From Prevotellaceae bacterium UBA2738 (GTDB lineage Bacteria; Bacteroidota; Bacteroidia; Bacteroidales; Bacteroidaceae): DNA of 33,581 nucleotides. Position 1 is the first letter of the stretch. Every line of letters begins with the position of its first letter. Both the position numbers and the translations under genes were made by a program. The notes under the pieces are model-generated. The model was not told where the DNA came from and made no database searches. It saw nothing but the letters and a program-made list of their open reading frames with translations. Shown piece by piece: positions 15,979 through 23,988 of the stretch. The stretch spans positions 1-33,581 of the forward strand of contig DEJW01000009.1 in the NCBI GenBank assembly GCA_002353585.1. The letters run 5' to 3'.

Positions 15979-16009
15979 TTGTGAGTATAAAAAACTATTT
16001 GTAACTTTG
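15979..16009 (+). promoter_or_regulatory. Distal promoter of the caspase-FGE-CHASE2 operon
   Basis: TTG (15979-15981), 20 bp and TAACTTTG (16002-16009) give a strong match. Transcription from here would produce a leader of about 400 nt before the ATG at 16419. Confidence 0.7.
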
Positions 16010-16116
16010 CACCCATAGCAGTGGAAATAACCATTCTTCTGCATGCAAAAAACAAAAAAAACGAAGAAAAATGAAAAAAAATGGCTCACGAGTGAACGTA
16101 ATTTAAAAATTCTTAT

Positions 16117-16124
16117 TATATTTG
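16117..16124 (+). promoter_or_regulatory. Second, proximal -7 box TATATTTG
   Basis: TATATTTG fits TAnnTTTG, but no good -33 element lies 19-20 bp upstream. A start near 16131 would place the small open frame at 16138 almost at the 5' end of the RNA. Confidence 0.45.
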
Positions 16125-16137
16125 CACCGTCGTTAAT

Positions 16138-16224
16138 ATGCGACAGACATATATAGAGAAGCGTTTCGCTTACTTCCTTACTGATGAATCTCGACACTTC
16201 AACAGGAAACACAGGAATAAGTAA
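16138..16224 (+). CDS. Possible 28-codon leader peptide
   Basis: ATG at 16138 opens a frame of 28 codons ending at TAA 16222-16224 (MRQTYIEKRF followed by a mixed, basic C-terminal half). It lies just behind the proximal -7 box and ahead of a foldable region (16273-16375), the arrangement expected of a translated leader controlling a downstream structure. There is no Shine-Dalgarno sequence, which is normal here, and no recognised homologue. Chance occurrence is quite possible for a frame this short. Confidence 0.3.
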   Translation: MRQTYIEKRFAYFLTDESRHFNRKHRNK

Positions 16225-16272
16225 TATGCGTTCTCCCTTATTTATTGCGTACATTATATTATTATAATATAC

Positions 16273-16375
16273 CGATAAAGAGGGCGTGAGCCATTAACTT
16301 ATCGTGTTTTAGGCAGTCGAGAGCCCATCAGTAGATAAGCTGATAGGTTCGCGCCTTTTCTTGTGTGCCTAAAAC
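16273..16375 (+). ncRNA. Structured leader element upstream of the nine-gene operon
   Basis: Two helices are evident. CGATAA (16273-16278) pairs with TTATCG (16298-16303), with a GGC/GCC hairpin inside. GTTTTAGGCA (16306-16315) pairs perfectly over 10 bp with TGCCTAAAAC (16366-16375), enclosing ATCAG (16327-16331) / CTGAT (16340-16344). I do not recognise a known riboswitch. It could be an attenuator, a protein-binding leader or an mRNA-stabilising structure. Confidence 0.5.
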
Positions 16376-16418
16376 TAAAAACCAAACCTATAACTAAAAC
16401 AAGCTGAAATACTAAACT

Positions 16419-17762
16419 ATGGAAAGAGCTGCTAACCGACATAACTCATTATTTGTTCGCTCACATATAACAGAATGTATTGTGAAAGCATCAGCTTCTC
16501 AAAACAGAACAATACTTTTAATATGTTTAATGATTATGTGGGTAAGCATATGTGTCAAACTTCATGCTCAAACTACCATAAATTCATCGAATGCGTATAC
16601 ATATACCGATTATACAGCGATAAAAGGAACACGACTCAGTCCTGTGATAGCTTTTAAGGCGGGAAAGAGCCTGATAGACATGAATGGTATGGCAAACGTA
16701 GAGCAGGTAGCCAATTACTTGAAAAACAACTCTTCAAAAAAAATTATAATTGAGGGTTATACATCTGCAGACTTGGATGCTGAAAGCAGCCAAAAGATAT
16801 CAACGGATAGGGCTGAGGCAGTTAGAAGCAAGTTAATAAATACATATGGTATTTCCTCATCGCGAATATTGGCAAGTGGTAAGGGGATTGCTACAGCTGA
16901 TGTTATGCAACTGCGCAAGTCTGGTGATGCTGTTATTGTATATATGCAGAAAGAGCAGGAAGATAGACACAAAAGTGCTCAACATAATGTGACGCGAAGC
17001 AAAAAGGGTGGTGCTACCGTATCACACTCTGGCAATAAAAACTCCACCGCAGGAACGGGCAAGCGTAGCGGCAAACAAATGGAACAGGATGTCACCAACT
17101 GGGCAAACAACCTGATGGGCAAAGCATTGGTAGCTGGCATGGTGGGTGTGATGACCGGTCAGGATCGTACGTGCCATAGCTGCTGGGGAGCAGGGTGTTC
17201 TGACTGTAATTATACAGGAAAGGTGTTTGCTGTTGACATGGGACTGAGTTCATCAGTGGCCGATGCAATAGTCGGTGATGGCAGTGCGCCAGAAACGTCT
17301 TCAAATGTTGCAAAAAAAACTACAATAAAAGATGGCTATCGTAAAGTTACCCTCGATAATGGCGACGTACTGGAGGGGAACTTTAAAAACGGTGTGCTTA
17401 ACGGACAAGGCAAGTGTTACAATTCCGAAGGATGGAAATATGTAGGCAGTTTCAGGAATAGTCAAATACATGGTAGAGGAACGTTGACAACGCCCTGGGG
17501 CGATAAATACATAGGAGAGTTCGTAGATGGAGAGATACACTCTGGGACACATACATTCGCTGGTGGCAAGTATATTGGCAAATTTAAGAATGGCAATTTC
17601 TACGGCACGGGAACCCTGTACCTGAAGGACGATAAGCGATATGTTAAGGGTGTATGGAAGGATGGTGAGCTTGTGCAGGAAATGGCATCGGGTCCATGGA
17701 ATCCAACTGTCTCTAATACCTCCACCGTAAGCAAGAAGACAACCACAAAAAAAGGAAAATGA
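16419..17762 (+). CDS. Envelope protein: OmpA-like domain, Cys4 zinc knuckle and MORN repeats
   Basis: This 447-residue protein has an unusual domain order. A hydrophobic signal or anchor (about 31-50) follows a 30-residue polar start. An OmpA-like peptidoglycan-binding domain spans about 75-175 (KIIIEGYTSADLD, RAEAVRSKLINTYGISSSRI). A DnaJ-type cysteine cluster C252xxC255xGxGC260xxC263xxTG probably binds zinc. Four to five MORN repeats run about 316-415 (YVGSFRN..HGRGTL, YIGKFKNGNFYGTGTL). The tail is Lys/Thr-rich. It is the first gene of the operon, and its stop overlaps the next start (ATGA). Inferred role: anchor the system to the wall and act as scaffold. The long polar N-terminus leaves the exact start uncertain. 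Confidence 0.85.
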   Translation: MERAANRHNSLFVRSHITECIVKASASQNRTILLICLMIMWVSICVKLHAQTTINSSNAYTYTDYTAIKGTRLSPVIAFKAGKSLIDMNGMANVEQVANYLKNNSSKKIIIEGYTSADLDAESSQKISTDRAEAVRSKLINTYGISSSRILASGKGIATADVMQLRKSGDAVIVYMQKEQEDRHKSAQHNVTRSKKGGATVSHSGNKNSTAGTGKRSGKQMEQDVTNWANNLMGKALVAGMVGVMTGQDRTCHSCWGAGCSDCNYTGKVFAVDMGLSSSVADAIVGDGSAPETSSNVAKKTTIKDGYRKVTLDNGDVLEGNFKNGVLNGQGKCYNSEGWKYVGSFRNSQIHGRGTLTTPWGDKYIGEFVDGEIHSGTHTFAGGKYIGKFKNGNFYGTGTLYLKDDKRYVKGVWKDGELVQEMASGPWNPTVSNTSTVSKKTTTKKGK

Positions 17763-19444
17763 TACAACGACTACAGAAAATGAAGGCTATAAGACCAATA
17801 CTGACATCTATAATTCTTGCCGTGTCACTCATTACAACGAGGGGCGCAGATAAGGACATTGATACATACATGCCAGTGACAGATAAGACGGATGAGAACA
17901 CTTTCGTCGTCATAATCTCTAATGAGAACTATAAAAAGGAGAAGGCGGTGCCTTTTGCCATAAATGACGGTGAGACGTTTAAACTGTATTGCGAAAAGAC
18001 GCTCGGCATTCCTGCAGAGAGCCACATAAAGTATGCTCCAGACGCATCGCTTGGTATGATGTATGATTGCGTGGACTGGCTGGAGGAGGTGATGAAGGCA
18101 TATAATGGTGAGGCGCGTGCCATATTCTATTATAGTGGACATGGCGTACCCGACGAAGACTCTAAGCAGGCATATTTGCTTCCTGTTGACGTGGGCAGTT
18201 CTTCCGTCAAAAGGTGTATGAGCACGGCTGAGCTATATAAACGCTTGGGGGCTATGCCTTCTAAGGGCACGGTGGTATTCCTCGATGCCTGCTTCAGTGG
18301 GGCAGCTCGTAATGGCGACATGATGCGGGAGGCTCGTGGAGTTGCTATTCAGCCTAAGCATGATGATATATCAGCAAAAGACCTGGTGGTATTCTCTGCC
18401 GCTACAGGTAAAGAGACGGCTTATCCTTACAAGCAGAAGAAGCATGGTATGTTCACCTACTATCTGCTTGAGAAGCTTAATACAACGGGTGGTGCCGTTA
18501 CGCTTGGAGATATGAGTGATTATGTTACAGAGCAGGTGAAACGCAATTCTATTACGGTGAATAAGAAGAGCCAAACGCCTACGCTGCTTGCTTCTGCCGA
18601 CAATGGGGCATGGAGAGGTTGGACTTTCTCTGCTACACCAGCCAAAAGGTATGAAAGTGTAGCTCGAATTGAGACTCCGAAGTCAAATAGTGGTCCGCTG
18701 TCGATTACTGGTAGCAGTAAGAAAAACACAGTTGTTGAGGCGACTAAATTAGAGATGGCGGGTAATAAGATAATGGTTAATGACGTGCCATACGAGATGG
18801 TTCGCATAGACAAGGGAACATTCTCCATGGGTTCTCAGAGACCTTTCAATGCGTACAGTACATTTAGTCTGAGCCAACCTCGTCATAAAGTAACCCTTAA
18901 GGCATATAATATAGGCAGGACAGAAGTCCCTCAAGCTATTTGGGAAGCCATAATGGGGAATAACCCATCTGAAAACGTGGGAGAGAACCTCCCCGTAGAA
19001 AATGTTACATGGGAAGAATGTCAGCAGTTTATTGAAAAGCTGAATCAGCAGTTGGGTACGCAGTTCAGGCTTCCTACTGAAGCAGAATGGGAGTATGCTG
19101 CCTGCTGTAGGAATGAGACTCTTTCTGATTCTTTTTCAGGCAGTAAGAAGGCTGATGGTATAGCACGTATCGGTAATAGTACGGTTGACTGTGGAAGTCT
19201 GAAGATTTCAGATATAGGATTATATGATATGTCTGGTAACGTGGCAGAATGGTGTCAGGACTACTTTGCCCGTTATGATGCTGCGCCAAAGACCAATCCT
19301 AAAGGGCCTAATAAGGGATTTCAGAGGGTGGTACGTGGAGGCTCCTATATGGACTCTGAAGACCTGTTACGAAGCAGCTATCGTGGACATATGAGACAGA
19401 ATGAGAGTTCACCGTCAGTAGGTTTTAGACTCGCTCATGATTGA
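17759..19444 (+). CDS. Caspase-like (C14) protease fused to FGE-sulfatase-like domain
   Basis: The 561-residue product starts in the ATGA overlap with the preceding gene and has a signal-like hydrophobic segment (about 12-30). The caspase-hemoglobinase fold domain (about 47-280) shows the catalytic dyad, H128 in FYYSGHG and C178 in LDACFSG, so it should be active. The second domain (about 345-560) is of the formylglycine-generating-enzyme/SUMF1 type: MVRIDKGTFSMGS, FRLPTEAEWEYA, GLYDMSGNVAEW, VVRGGSYM, VGFRLAHD. The positions of the two active-site cysteines of true FGE (after GGSYM) hold no cysteine, so I infer a binding or substrate-recognition module. Both domains should be periplasmic. 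It is probably the effector of the operon. Confidence 0.92.
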   Translation: MIQRLQKMKAIRPILTSIILAVSLITTRGADKDIDTYMPVTDKTDENTFVVIISNENYKKEKAVPFAINDGETFKLYCEKTLGIPAESHIKYAPDASLGMMYDCVDWLEEVMKAYNGEARAIFYYSGHGVPDEDSKQAYLLPVDVGSSSVKRCMSTAELYKRLGAMPSKGTVVFLDACFSGAARNGDMMREARGVAIQPKHDDISAKDLVVFSAATGKETAYPYKQKKHGMFTYYLLEKLNTTGGAVTLGDMSDYVTEQVKRNSITVNKKSQTPTLLASADNGAWRGWTFSATPAKRYESVARIETPKSNSGPLSITGSSKKNTVVEATKLEMAGNKIMVNDVPYEMVRIDKGTFSMGSQRPFNAYSTFSLSQPRHKVTLKAYNIGRTEVPQAIWEAIMGNNPSENVGENLPVENVTWEECQQFIEKLNQQLGTQFRLPTEAEWEYAACCRNETLSDSFSGSKKADGIARIGNSTVDCGSLKISDIGLYDMSGNVAEWCQDYFARYDAAPKTNPKGPNKGFQRVVRGGSYMDSEDLLRSSYRGHMRQNESSPSVGFRLAHD

Positions 19445-19492
19445 TTTCTAATTCTTTTAATTATTTATATAACATTTTAATTTCCTTTTATT

Positions 19493-20320
19493 ATGAAAAA
19501 GATTTATGTGTTTCTTACAATGCTTGCAATGGCATTGACAGTTTCTGCACAAGACAAACCAACAGTGTGTGTCGAAGAGTTTACAAACAGTTCAAAATTG
19601 GAGGTCTCATACTTAAAGCAACTGCAAAACGAGGTTGTTTCCGGCATCTCCAACACAGGACGTATTGTCATCGTACAGCCATCGTCATATGGAAAACTCC
19701 CGAAAGATCCTATCGCATATCAGGATGCCCTGAAGGCAGAGGGAGTGAACTTTATCCTGAAGGGTTCTCTCAATGATTACTCCACAGGAACATCAAAAGG
19801 AGGACTCCTCGGAGGTGGAGACAAGACGTATGCCACAGCGGATGTAAGTTACACGCTCGAACTGATTGATATAGAGAGCCACCAGACCTTAAGTTCTGAG
19901 ACCATGTCATGTACTTATTCATCAGGTTCCACAAGCGCAGAGGCTATATCAAAAGCCATAGCTAGTGTGAGTGGCGACATGAAGAAATACGTTGACACAC
20001 ACTTTAAAATCAGCGCAACTGTCAAGGCTCTTGACCAGATAGATCCGAAGAAGGGCGTTAAGACCCTTTATGTAACAATGGGCACTGCGGCAGGAATATC
20101 AAAGGGCGATATACTTGAGGTGTTTGCAGAAGTAAACATCGCTGGTGAAAAAGCCAAAAAGAAGATAGGAGAGCTAAAGACCAAGGAAATTATGAGCGCA
20201 ACCCTCAGTCTGTGTGATGTAAAGAATGGTGGCGAAGAGATTAAGAAAGCTTTTGAAGAAGGCTCTCGTATTACGGTTACAACACGTGCCAAAAAAGAAC
20301 TCATTAAAGGTTTATTCTAA
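19493..20320 (+). CDS. Secreted CsgG/FlgT-like envelope protein
   Basis: A 275-residue protein with a signal peptide (MKKIYVFLTMLAMALTVSAQ) but no lipobox cysteine. The central domain (about 22-170) has the order of CsgG/TolB-N-like domains: VCVEEFTNSS, NEVVSGISNTGRIVIVQ, GVNFILKGSL, then strands carrying TYATADVSYTLELID. The C-terminal part (about 185-270) resembles the FlgT C-terminal barrel (VKTLYVTMGTAAGISKGDILEVF). These families occur in outer-membrane export and flagellar-ring proteins, but no flagellum is indicated here. Its stop overlaps the start of the next gene by one base, showing tight coupling. Family calls are moderate. Confidence 0.8.
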   Translation: MKKIYVFLTMLAMALTVSAQDKPTVCVEEFTNSSKLEVSYLKQLQNEVVSGISNTGRIVIVQPSSYGKLPKDPIAYQDALKAEGVNFILKGSLNDYSTGTSKGGLLGGGDKTYATADVSYTLELIDIESHQTLSSETMSCTYSSGSTSAEAISKAIASVSGDMKKYVDTHFKISATVKALDQIDPKKGVKTLYVTMGTAAGISKGDILEVFAEVNIAGEKAKKKIGELKTKEIMSATLSLCDVKNGGEEIKKAFEEGSRITVTTRAKKELIKGLF

Positions 20321-20832
20321 TGCTTTATCGCGGAAATAGAATAATACTCACTCTGCTGCTTGTACTAACAACAATGTTAGCACAAGCACAGAGTGTCTAT
20401 ACTATTGTTGAATTCCTTGACGAGGATGCAGCAACAGCAGTGTTTTTTGCCGAGGGAAGAGGCACCAATGAAAAGAATGCCTTGGAGGATGCTCGAGTCA
20501 ATGTAATGCGTAAGATTATTTATGACGGAGTTGAAGGCTTTAATGAAGGTAAGCCGTTGTTTCGCAACAGCAGTTCATCAGGGCAAAATATATGGTTGAA
20601 GAATCTATTCAATGAAAAAAACGCTACTTATAAGAATTTCCTCGGTGGTATAGAGTTGGTAGGCGATTTTGACAGGGATGGCTCAACATATATCTGCAAG
20701 GCAAATGTCGTGATAAAACATAGTTTCTTGAAACGTCAGGTGGACATGCAGGCAAATGGACATAATATGGCTCCAACTTCCAACGAGAATCAACAACAGA
20801 GAGAAATATCGCACCGATGGTCTGTAAACTAA
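20320..20832 (+). CDS. Secreted LPP20/FlgT-N-like protein (170 aa)
   Basis: The start overlaps the preceding stop (TAATG). A signal peptide ends about AQAQS (residues 21-24). The mature part contains FFAEGRGTNEKNALEDARVNVMRKI (not a strict motif), the pattern 'strand - G - helix rich in Ala/Arg' seen in LPP20 and FlgT N-terminal domains, then GDFDRDGSTYICKANVVIKHSFLKRQV. The last 25 residues are polar and low complexity. It belongs with the next gene product as a related small envelope component. Function is unknown. Confidence 0.75.
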   Translation: MLYRGNRIILTLLLVLTTMLAQAQSVYTIVEFLDEDAATAVFFAEGRGTNEKNALEDARVNVMRKIIYDGVEGFNEGKPLFRNSSSSGQNIWLKNLFNEKNATYKNFLGGIELVGDFDRDGSTYICKANVVIKHSFLKRQVDMQANGHNMAPTSNENQQQREISHRWSVN

Positions 20833-20870
20833 TTATAACGGATTAATTATTAATTTAAATATAAGTGAAT

Positions 20871-21440
20871 ATGAAAAAGACAGTTTTGTTTATCATTTCA
20901 ATGATGATGGTGTTCTGTGCAGACGTATGTGCCCAGAACCTTTCTAAGGATGCAAAAAAACAGATAAAAAAAATGGAGAAAGAAGGTTGGGTTGTTAATC
21001 CAGGTTCTCTTTCTTTGGCAGAACAGTACAAGAAAGTTTATGCTGCCAACAGTGAGTTCAACGATGATGGTTCTATGAGATGGATTATCGGACAGGGCAA
21101 AAGTACCGGCACGGCATACAATTCTGTAAGGAAAGCGGCAGTGACGGCGGCGAAGGCTGAAATAGCTTCAAGCATTCAGGAAGAAATAGCAGGTTCTACA
21201 GACCAGGGCTTAGCAAATGAAGAAGGAGAGTCTGATGGCGGAAGTTCAATGGAGCGTACCCTTTCAGGTGCAAAGACTAAGTTTGCCCAAAGCCTAAAAA
21301 ATGCAGAAATCCTGATGGAGTGCCACAGGGATCTTGGTCGTGGACGTGTTGAAGTACAGGTTACTGTTGCATGTAAGAGAGATTCTGCACGCAAACAACT
21401 CAAGGACCTCCTTGACGAAAAGATGGGATGGAAGAAATAA
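20871..21440 (+). CDS. Secreted LPP20-like protein (189 aa)
   Basis: I chose the ATG at 20871; a GTG two codons upstream is also in frame. A signal peptide ends near VCAQ. The mature protein begins with a charged helix (DAKKQIKKMEKEGW), then GQGKSTGTAYNSVRKAAVTAAKAEIA, a typical LPP20/FlgT-N-like helix rich in Ala and Lys. A Gly/Ser/Glu-rich insert follows, then RVEVQVTVACKRDSARKQL at the C-terminus. It is likely a second small partner of the CsgG/FlgT-like protein. Its exact family was not confirmed. Confidence 0.75.
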   Translation: MKKTVLFIISMMMVFCADVCAQNLSKDAKKQIKKMEKEGWVVNPGSLSLAEQYKKVYAANSEFNDDGSMRWIIGQGKSTGTAYNSVRKAAVTAAKAEIASSIQEEIAGSTDQGLANEEGESDGGSSMERTLSGAKTKFAQSLKNAEILMECHRDLGRGRVEVQVTVACKRDSARKQLKDLLDEKMGWKK

Positions 21441-21467
21441 TTCACGTTTCATAAAAAACTTTCAAGA

Positions 21468-22364
21468 TTGAAAATACTGTTTGTCATATTGCTATGCATA
21501 TATAGTTTGACGATAACAGCAGACGACAAAGTTGCGATAAAGGGTACCACTGACTATGTGGTACCCCCGCAAATGTCTCTACTGGAGGCACAAATGAATG
21601 CTGTCAAGCAGGCTAAGGTGGAAGCTTTAGCCAATAGGTTCGGGTCTGTTGTGTCAGATAATACATCACAGGTGATGACAAACGCGAATGGAGAATCTAC
21701 TAATGACTTCTTTTCTATTACAGAAGAGATGGTGAGAGGGGAATGGATAGCCGACATTGAGGCTCCCCAAATCACAATGGACATTAGAGGCATGCAGCAA
21801 GTTATGCATGTTACCGTGCATGGCTATGCACGCGAGATAAAGAGTGCCCGGGTAAATATTGTGACAAAACCACTTCGACTGGGCCAAGAACTGCGTTATG
21901 AGGGCTATGAATACAATAATGGCGACAATATATATGTGTATTTCAAGTCGCCTGTTGACGGCTACGTGACTATTTATCTTGTTGATGAGACACTTACTAA
22001 TACCAAGGACGAATCTGTGTTCTGCCTGCTGCCTTATCAAAATTCAAAAGAGGGGTCCTACTATGTGAAGCATGATGAAGAATATGTATTCTTTTCACCT
22101 GCAAAAGAAAGAAAAAATCCTGGCATAGTAGATGAACTCGTGATGACAGCATCATCACCACTGGAATATAACAGCATGATGGTGATATTCTCTCCCAACA
22201 ACTACTCAAGAGCTAACACTTCCAAGTCACAGCAGCAGGTTGGAGACTTGATAGTGCCGCGCTCATTGAATTTTCAGGACTTCACAAAATGGCTCGTAAA
22301 ATATAGAAATGCCGACAGAGATATGCAAGTATCACGAATACCATTAACAATTAAAAAGCGGTAA
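21468..22364 (+). CDS. DUF4384 secreted protein (TTG start)
   Basis: The start is TTG at 21468. It is the only choice that yields the signal peptide MKILFVILLCIYSLTITAD, because an in-frame stop lies just upstream and the next ATG is internal. Residues about 25-120 look LPP20/FlgT-N-like (EAQMNAVKQAKVEALANRFG, then VHGYAREI). Residues about 145-215 match DUF4384 (YEGYEYNNGDNIYVYFKSPVDGYVTIYLVDE, cut here). DUF4384 is often fused or adjacent to caspase-type proteases in other bacteria, which supports a functional link with the gene at 17759. The next gene starts 2 bp after this stop. The rare start may lower its expression relative to its neighbours. Confidence 0.85.
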   Translation: MKILFVILLCIYSLTITADDKVAIKGTTDYVVPPQMSLLEAQMNAVKQAKVEALANRFGSVVSDNTSQVMTNANGESTNDFFSITEEMVRGEWIADIEAPQITMDIRGMQQVMHVTVHGYAREIKSARVNIVTKPLRLGQELRYEGYEYNNGDNIYVYFKSPVDGYVTIYLVDETLTNTKDESVFCLLPYQNSKEGSYYVKHDEEYVFFSPAKERKNPGIVDELVMTASSPLEYNSMMVIFSPNNYSRANTSKSQQQVGDLIVPRSLNFQDFTKWLVKYRNADRDMQVSRIPLTIKKR

Positions 22365-22366
22365 TT

Positions 22367-23953
22367 ATGAAAATAAAATCCATAGTGTCAATATTATTGC
22401 TGGGAATGCTCTCACTGAATGCTATCGCTCAAAGCAGTACTATGAGAAATAAATTTGCAGCATTGCAAGAGAAACTCAGCCAACCCTATGATGAGTATGT
22501 TAACACAATAGATAGGGAATATGAAGAATATCGTGACAGCATCAATAAAGCCTTTGCCGACTATATGGAAAAGGGAGGCTGGCCAAAAATCTCTATAAAA
22601 GAAGGAGAGGTGAAGCCAAAAAGAGAGGAGATTCCACCAGTAATTTACGATGAAGGAGCGAAGGATGACAGGGCACAGAAAGATGACACAACTCCTAAGG
22701 ATGATAAAGCAAAAAAGGATGGAAAGAAAGGAGAGGCTATACTGCCTGTCAAGATAATCCCAATTATCGAGATACCTACCGATACCCTTCCTGTTCCTCA
22801 GCCCACTCCTATAGCTCCAATTCCTGAAAACGATGACATCAAGGACTACGCTGAGTTTACTGTGTTTGGCACCCCTATGAAGGTGCGTTGGGGCGATTTG
22901 CCACAATTCAAACTGGATGGCGACAATGAGAAGGCTATTGCCCGTGCTTTCCGCCAATTTACCGATAGCGAATACAACAACTTAATACGCGATTGCCTCT
23001 CTAACCGCATGGAATATAACCTATGCGACTGGGCATACTACAAAATGTTACAGGCTATGACGGAGCAGGCATGTGGTGCAGGAACCAACGAAGCGCGTAT
23101 AGCACAGGGCATTCTGCTTAATCAGAGCGGTTACAGCGTACGTTTCGGCTACGACCCTGAGAATAAAGACATGTACTTCCTTGTTAAGACTGCAAGTAGC
23201 CCATACGGCATGTCGATTGCCATTCTCGATGGAGACTATTTCTATTCTCTTGAGAAAGTTAAGTCGAGGTATCTTAACGTGTTCAATACACCATATCCAG
23301 GAGAACAGGTATTCAGTTTCGATATCTCACCTCTGCCCACATTCACATCACAACTATCTGATGATAGAACAGTCAGCTCTGCAAGCTACTCAGTAGAAGC
23401 TACTTACTCGGTCAACAAAAATCTGATTGATTTCTTTGCCACATACCCAGCTTCGTACACCAAGGACAATATAATGTTGCAGTGGACAAGCTACGCCAAC
23501 ACTCCAATCAGTCAGGAGGTAAAGGACAAGTTATATCCAAAACTGCGGAAACTTATCGAGGGAGCAGACCAGAAGACCGCTGTCAATATGCTCCTCAATT
23601 GGGTGCAGACAGGATTCAGATATGAAACAGATAACGTAGTATGGGGTGAGGAACGTTCTTTCTTTGCAGAGGAAAGTCTATACTATCCCTATTGTGACTG
23701 CGAAGACCGTTCTATATTGTTATCACATCTTGTAAGAGATCTGTTGAAACTTGATGTAGTCTTGGTGTATTACCCTGGTCACATGGCAAGCGCAGTTAAC
23801 TTCACAGAAGAAGTCAAAGGTGACTATCTTGAACTTCACGGTCGCAAGTTCACCATCGCTGATGGTACCTACATCGGTGCCCCTGTGGGCAGGACTATGC
23901 CAGGCATGAACAATGAAAAAGCTAAAGTAGCTCTGCTAAAGAAGGATATGTAA
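22367..23953 (+). CDS. Secreted transglutaminase-like protein
   Basis: A 528-residue protein with a signal peptide (about 1-22). It has a charged helical N-terminal region (about 25-70), a Lys/Asp-rich then Pro-rich spacer (about 80-155), a middle domain, and a C-terminal transglutaminase-like core. The likely catalytic triad is C445 in YCDCEDRSILLSHLV, H472 in YYPGHMASAV and D499 in FTIADGTY, in the family order and spacing. Members act as peptidases, amidases or cross-linkers on proteins or peptidoglycan, and the substrate here is unknown. Preceding helices (NMLLNWVQTGFRYETD) fit the fold. Together with the caspase it gives the operon two Cys-His enzymes in the envelope. Confidence 0.88.
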   Translation: MKIKSIVSILLLGMLSLNAIAQSSTMRNKFAALQEKLSQPYDEYVNTIDREYEEYRDSINKAFADYMEKGGWPKISIKEGEVKPKREEIPPVIYDEGAKDDRAQKDDTTPKDDKAKKDGKKGEAILPVKIIPIIEIPTDTLPVPQPTPIAPIPENDDIKDYAEFTVFGTPMKVRWGDLPQFKLDGDNEKAIARAFRQFTDSEYNNLIRDCLSNRMEYNLCDWAYYKMLQAMTEQACGAGTNEARIAQGILLNQSGYSVRFGYDPENKDMYFLVKTASSPYGMSIAILDGDYFYSLEKVKSRYLNVFNTPYPGEQVFSFDISPLPTFTSQLSDDRTVSSASYSVEATYSVNKNLIDFFATYPASYTKDNIMLQWTSYANTPISQEVKDKLYPKLRKLIEGADQKTAVNMLLNWVQTGFRYETDNVVWGEERSFFAEESLYYPYCDCEDRSILLSHLVRDLLKLDVVLVYYPGHMASAVNFTEEVKGDYLELHGRKFTIADGTYIGAPVGRTMPGMNNEKAKVALLKKDM

Positions 23954-23988
23954 TAAGTCTTTACTCTAGCCTATAAAACTGCTTCATC

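Noticed and set aside
15976..16254. 92-codon minus-strand open frame in the operon leader
   Set aside because: It is antisense to two plus-strand promoters and contains long phenylalanine runs from A-rich DNA, so it looks like a chance frame.
16273..16375. Known riboswitch (TPP, cobalamin, SAM or FMN)
   Set aside because: None of the conserved sequence boxes I know for those classes is visible; kept only as an unclassified structured leader.
19493..21440. Curli or flagellar gene cluster
   Set aside because: The CsgG/FlgT/LPP20-like similarities stand alone; no curlin, flagellin, hook or motor gene occurs in the window.
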